A stretch of 64,000 nt of DNA from Xylanimonas oleitrophica (lineage in GTDB: Bacteria > Actinomycetota > Actinomycetes > Actinomycetales > Cellulomonadaceae). The position numbers and the translations under genes were made by a program. The stretch is from the NCBI RefSeq assembly GCF_003244315.1, contig NZ_QKWH01000005.1:107586-171585 (forward strand). The letters are read 5' to 3'. Shown here in pieces: positions 62,575-64,000 of this stretch (the first letter of the stretch is position 1; every line of letters begins with the position of its first letter). The notes below the pieces were generated by a model. The model searched no databases. It saw only the letters and a list, made by a program, of their open reading frames with translations, and was not told where the DNA came from.

Positions 62575-63204
62575 TCAGCGGGCCTGCTCGGCCCGGCCGC
62601 GCAGCTCCGCGGCGATCTCACGGGCCCACGCCGCGATCTGGGCCGTGTTGCGGAAGTCGCCGCTGTGGGAGCGCGCCACCGCCTTGGCGATCACGCCGGG
62701 CGGGTTGGGGCTCAGGCGCCCGCCGAACGTCCGGTGCCCGACGGCGCGCAGCGCGGCGGCGATCTCTCCCGCCTGGCGCACGGTCGGCAGGTCGTGGTCG
62801 TCGGCCGTGGTGTCGAGCGGCCCGCTGCTGAACATCCACAGCGGCCGGTGCCGCAGCACCGAGGCGTGCCGCCGGGCGAACGCCCGGGCGTCGCGGTGCC
62901 AGCGGCCGGTGTAGACGGCGCCGCCCAGCACGACGGCGTCGTATCCCTCGGCGCTGACCACCTGACCGGCGTCACGCAGGTCGACGTCGAACCCCTCCTC
63001 CCGCAGCGTCGCGGCCACCACCTGGGCGATGCCGGCGGTGCCGCCGCGGGTGCTGCCGAACGCGACCAGCACGTTCGCCGGCTGGGTGGGGCGGAGCGTC
63101 GGGGACGACGTCGCGCTCCGTTCGCTCGTGCCCGGCGCCCGGACCGGGGTGGTGGCGGTGGCCCGTGGTGCGGTGGCCCGTGGTGCGGTGGTGGCTCTGG
63201 TCAT
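62575..63204 (-). CDS. Flavodoxin-domain protein
   Basis: 209 residues from ATG 63204. The N-terminal 40 residues are Thr/Ala/Arg-rich with two copies of ATAPR encoded by a 15-base tandem repeat (63156-63185). The flavodoxin fold follows: VLVAFGSTRGGTAGIAQVVA (FMN phosphate loop), YDAVVLGGAVYTGRWHRDA and PLWMFSSGPL, the HemG/menaquinone-dependent protoporphyrinogen oxidase-like pattern. Redox partner unknown. Confidence 0.88.
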   Translation of the reverse strand: MTRATTAPRATAPRATATTPVRAPGTSERSATSSPTLRPTQPANVLVAFGSTRGGTAGIAQVVAATLREEGFDVDLRDAGQVVSAEGYDAVVLGGAVYTGRWHRDARAFARRHASVLRHRPLWMFSSGPLDTTADDHDLPTVRQAGEIAAALRAVGHRTFGGRLSPNPPGVIAKAVARSHSGDFRNTAQIAAWAREIAAELRGRAEQAR

Positions 63205-63379
63205 GGCGTCAGCTCCTCGGTCGCACGGGCCGGCTCGTCGTCGAGCAGGCCGTGCTCCCAGCCTCGCCCGGCGGCGAGGCCCCCGGAACGGGCCTCCGTC
63301 CCGCGCCGCACGGACCTTCGGCCCTCGGCACGGGGCCGTCGTGGCCGCGAGGGCGCCCGCGGGGCCGTACGGTGGCCGC

Positions 63380-64000
63380 ATGGATACCGAGGAGCGCCTT
63401 GCCGTCTTCATCGACTACGAGAACCTGGCGCTCGGCGCCCGCGAGCACCTGGGCGGGATGCAGTTCGACTTCGGACCCATCGCCGACGCGCTCGCGGTCC
63501 GGGGTCGCATCGTCGTGCGCCGCGCGTACGCGGACTGGTCGTACTTCGACGAGGACCGCCGCGCGCTGACGCGCCACCAGGTCGAGCTCATCGAGATGCC
63601 CCAGCGCATGGGGGCGTCCCGCAAGAACGCCGCCGACATCAAGATGGTGGTGGACGCGATCGAGATGGCGTTCGAGCGCGAGTACATCTCCACGTTCGTC
63701 ATGTGCACGGGGGACTCTGACTTCTCCCCGCTCGTCCACAAGCTGCGCGAGCTCAACAAGCGCGTGATCGGCGTCGGCGTCGAGAAGTCCACCTCCCGCC
63801 TGCTTCCCGCCGCGTGCGACGAGTTCCTCTTCTACGACCGGCTCGAGGGCGTCGACGTGCCCGACGCCGAGGAGGCCCGCCCCAGCCGCAGCGCCGCGAA
63901 CCGCAAGCGCGGCAAGGGCCGCCAGCCTGCCGCCGAGAAGACGCCCGAGCCGGTCGTAGAAGAGGAACTCGTCGCACGCGGCGGGAAGCAGGCGGGAGGT
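63380..64000 (+). CDS. NYN domain protein (3' end outside window)
   Basis: 207 codons visible. The N-terminal NYN (PIN-like, LabA/DUF88) RNase domain has FIDYENLA (first Asp), QVELIEMPQRMGASRKNAADI, KMVVDAIEMAF and VMCTGDSDFSPLVHKLRE (last Asps), all catalytic acids present. A charged Lys/Glu linker follows, and the protein continues beyond 64000, probably with an OST-HTH/LOTUS domain in relatives. TACGGT lies 6 bases before the ATG. Confidence 0.9.
   Translation, partial: MDTEERLAVFIDYENLALGAREHLGGMQFDFGPIADALAVRGRIVVRRAYADWSYFDEDRRALTRHQVELIEMPQRMGASRKNAADIKMVVDAIEMAFEREYISTFVMCTGDSDFSPLVHKLRELNKRVIGVGVEKSTSRLLPAACDEFLFYDRLEGVDVPDAEEARPSRSAANRKRGKGRQPAAEKTPEPVVEEELVARGGKQAGG

Noticed and set aside
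63156..63185. Considered as a CRISPR-like or minisatellite array
   Set aside because: Only two 15-base copies, in frame within the flavodoxin gene, giving a five-residue duplication.

Overview
The window is a chromosomal segment of a high-GC Gram-positive bacterium. Gene order (rnpA-rpmH | dnaA - oriC - dnaN - gnd - recF - DciA - gyrB - gyrA), strong G/C preference at third codon positions, frequent GTG starts, CrgA, a class E sortase, PknA/PknB and a DLW-39 protein all point to an actinobacterium. I infer Micrococcales, near Cellulomonadaceae or Promicromonosporaceae; no 16S gene is present to settle it.

1-13.4 kb is the replication-origin core. rnpA and rpmH leave to the left. dnaA, the oriC spacer packed with DnaA boxes, dnaN, gnd, recF, a DciA-like gene, gyrB, gyrA and a DUF3566 membrane protein run to the right. 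13.4-16.3 kb holds tRNA-Ile, the 39-codon DLW-39 gene, tRNA-Ala, and a MerR regulator divergent from an epimerase and a short-chain dehydrogenase. 16.3-22.2 kb carries an Ala-rich envelope-type protein, a cyclophilin, a rhomboid protease, crgA, DUF881, a class E sortase, a 51-aa membrane protein and pabA.

22.2-32 kb (minus strand) is the conserved actinobacterial growth and division operon fhaA-fhaB-pstP-rodA-pbpA-pknA-pknB. Its genes are almost all translationally overlapped, joining Ser/Thr phosphosignalling to septal and elongation peptidoglycan synthesis. tRNA-Leu(CAG) follows.

32.5-51.4 kb is accessory. It has a small-multidrug-export-type membrane protein with a structured leader, an NmrA-like protein, a tyrosine phosphatase, an acetyltransferase, a GH13 / LLM-oxidoreductase / hydrolase trio, a NIF3-like protein, an aminotransferase and a PAS-ANTAR regulator. 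A group of stress-type genes follows (SDR, DUF6098, EEP phosphatase, Zn-dehydrogenase, a 60-aa acidic repeat protein, NTF2-like, DUF2231, DUF6328), with a decayed sugar-ABC permease among them.

51.4-58 kb has a malate/lactate-dehydrogenase-like protein fused to an ACT-like domain, then a tandem glycine riboswitch driving gcvP-gcvT-gcvH. 58-64 kb holds a small LuxR-type regulator, Nudix, DUF2630, an MFS transporter, hsp20 with a CIRCE operator, a decayed surface-protein tail, a flavodoxin and a NYN-domain protein that runs off the end.

I do not see a phage, CRISPR array, insertion sequence or obvious new defence system. The most unusual signals are regulatory or structural: the leader of the 32.5 kb membrane gene with a perfect Shine-Dalgarno and a 12-codon ORF; a 27-bp perfect palindrome between gcvP and gcvT; a likely ATC start codon for the rhomboid gene; a paired DnaA-box module shared by the dnaA and gyrB upstream regions; and a recurring TAnnnT box 6-7 nt before start codons that suggests many leaderless mRNAs.
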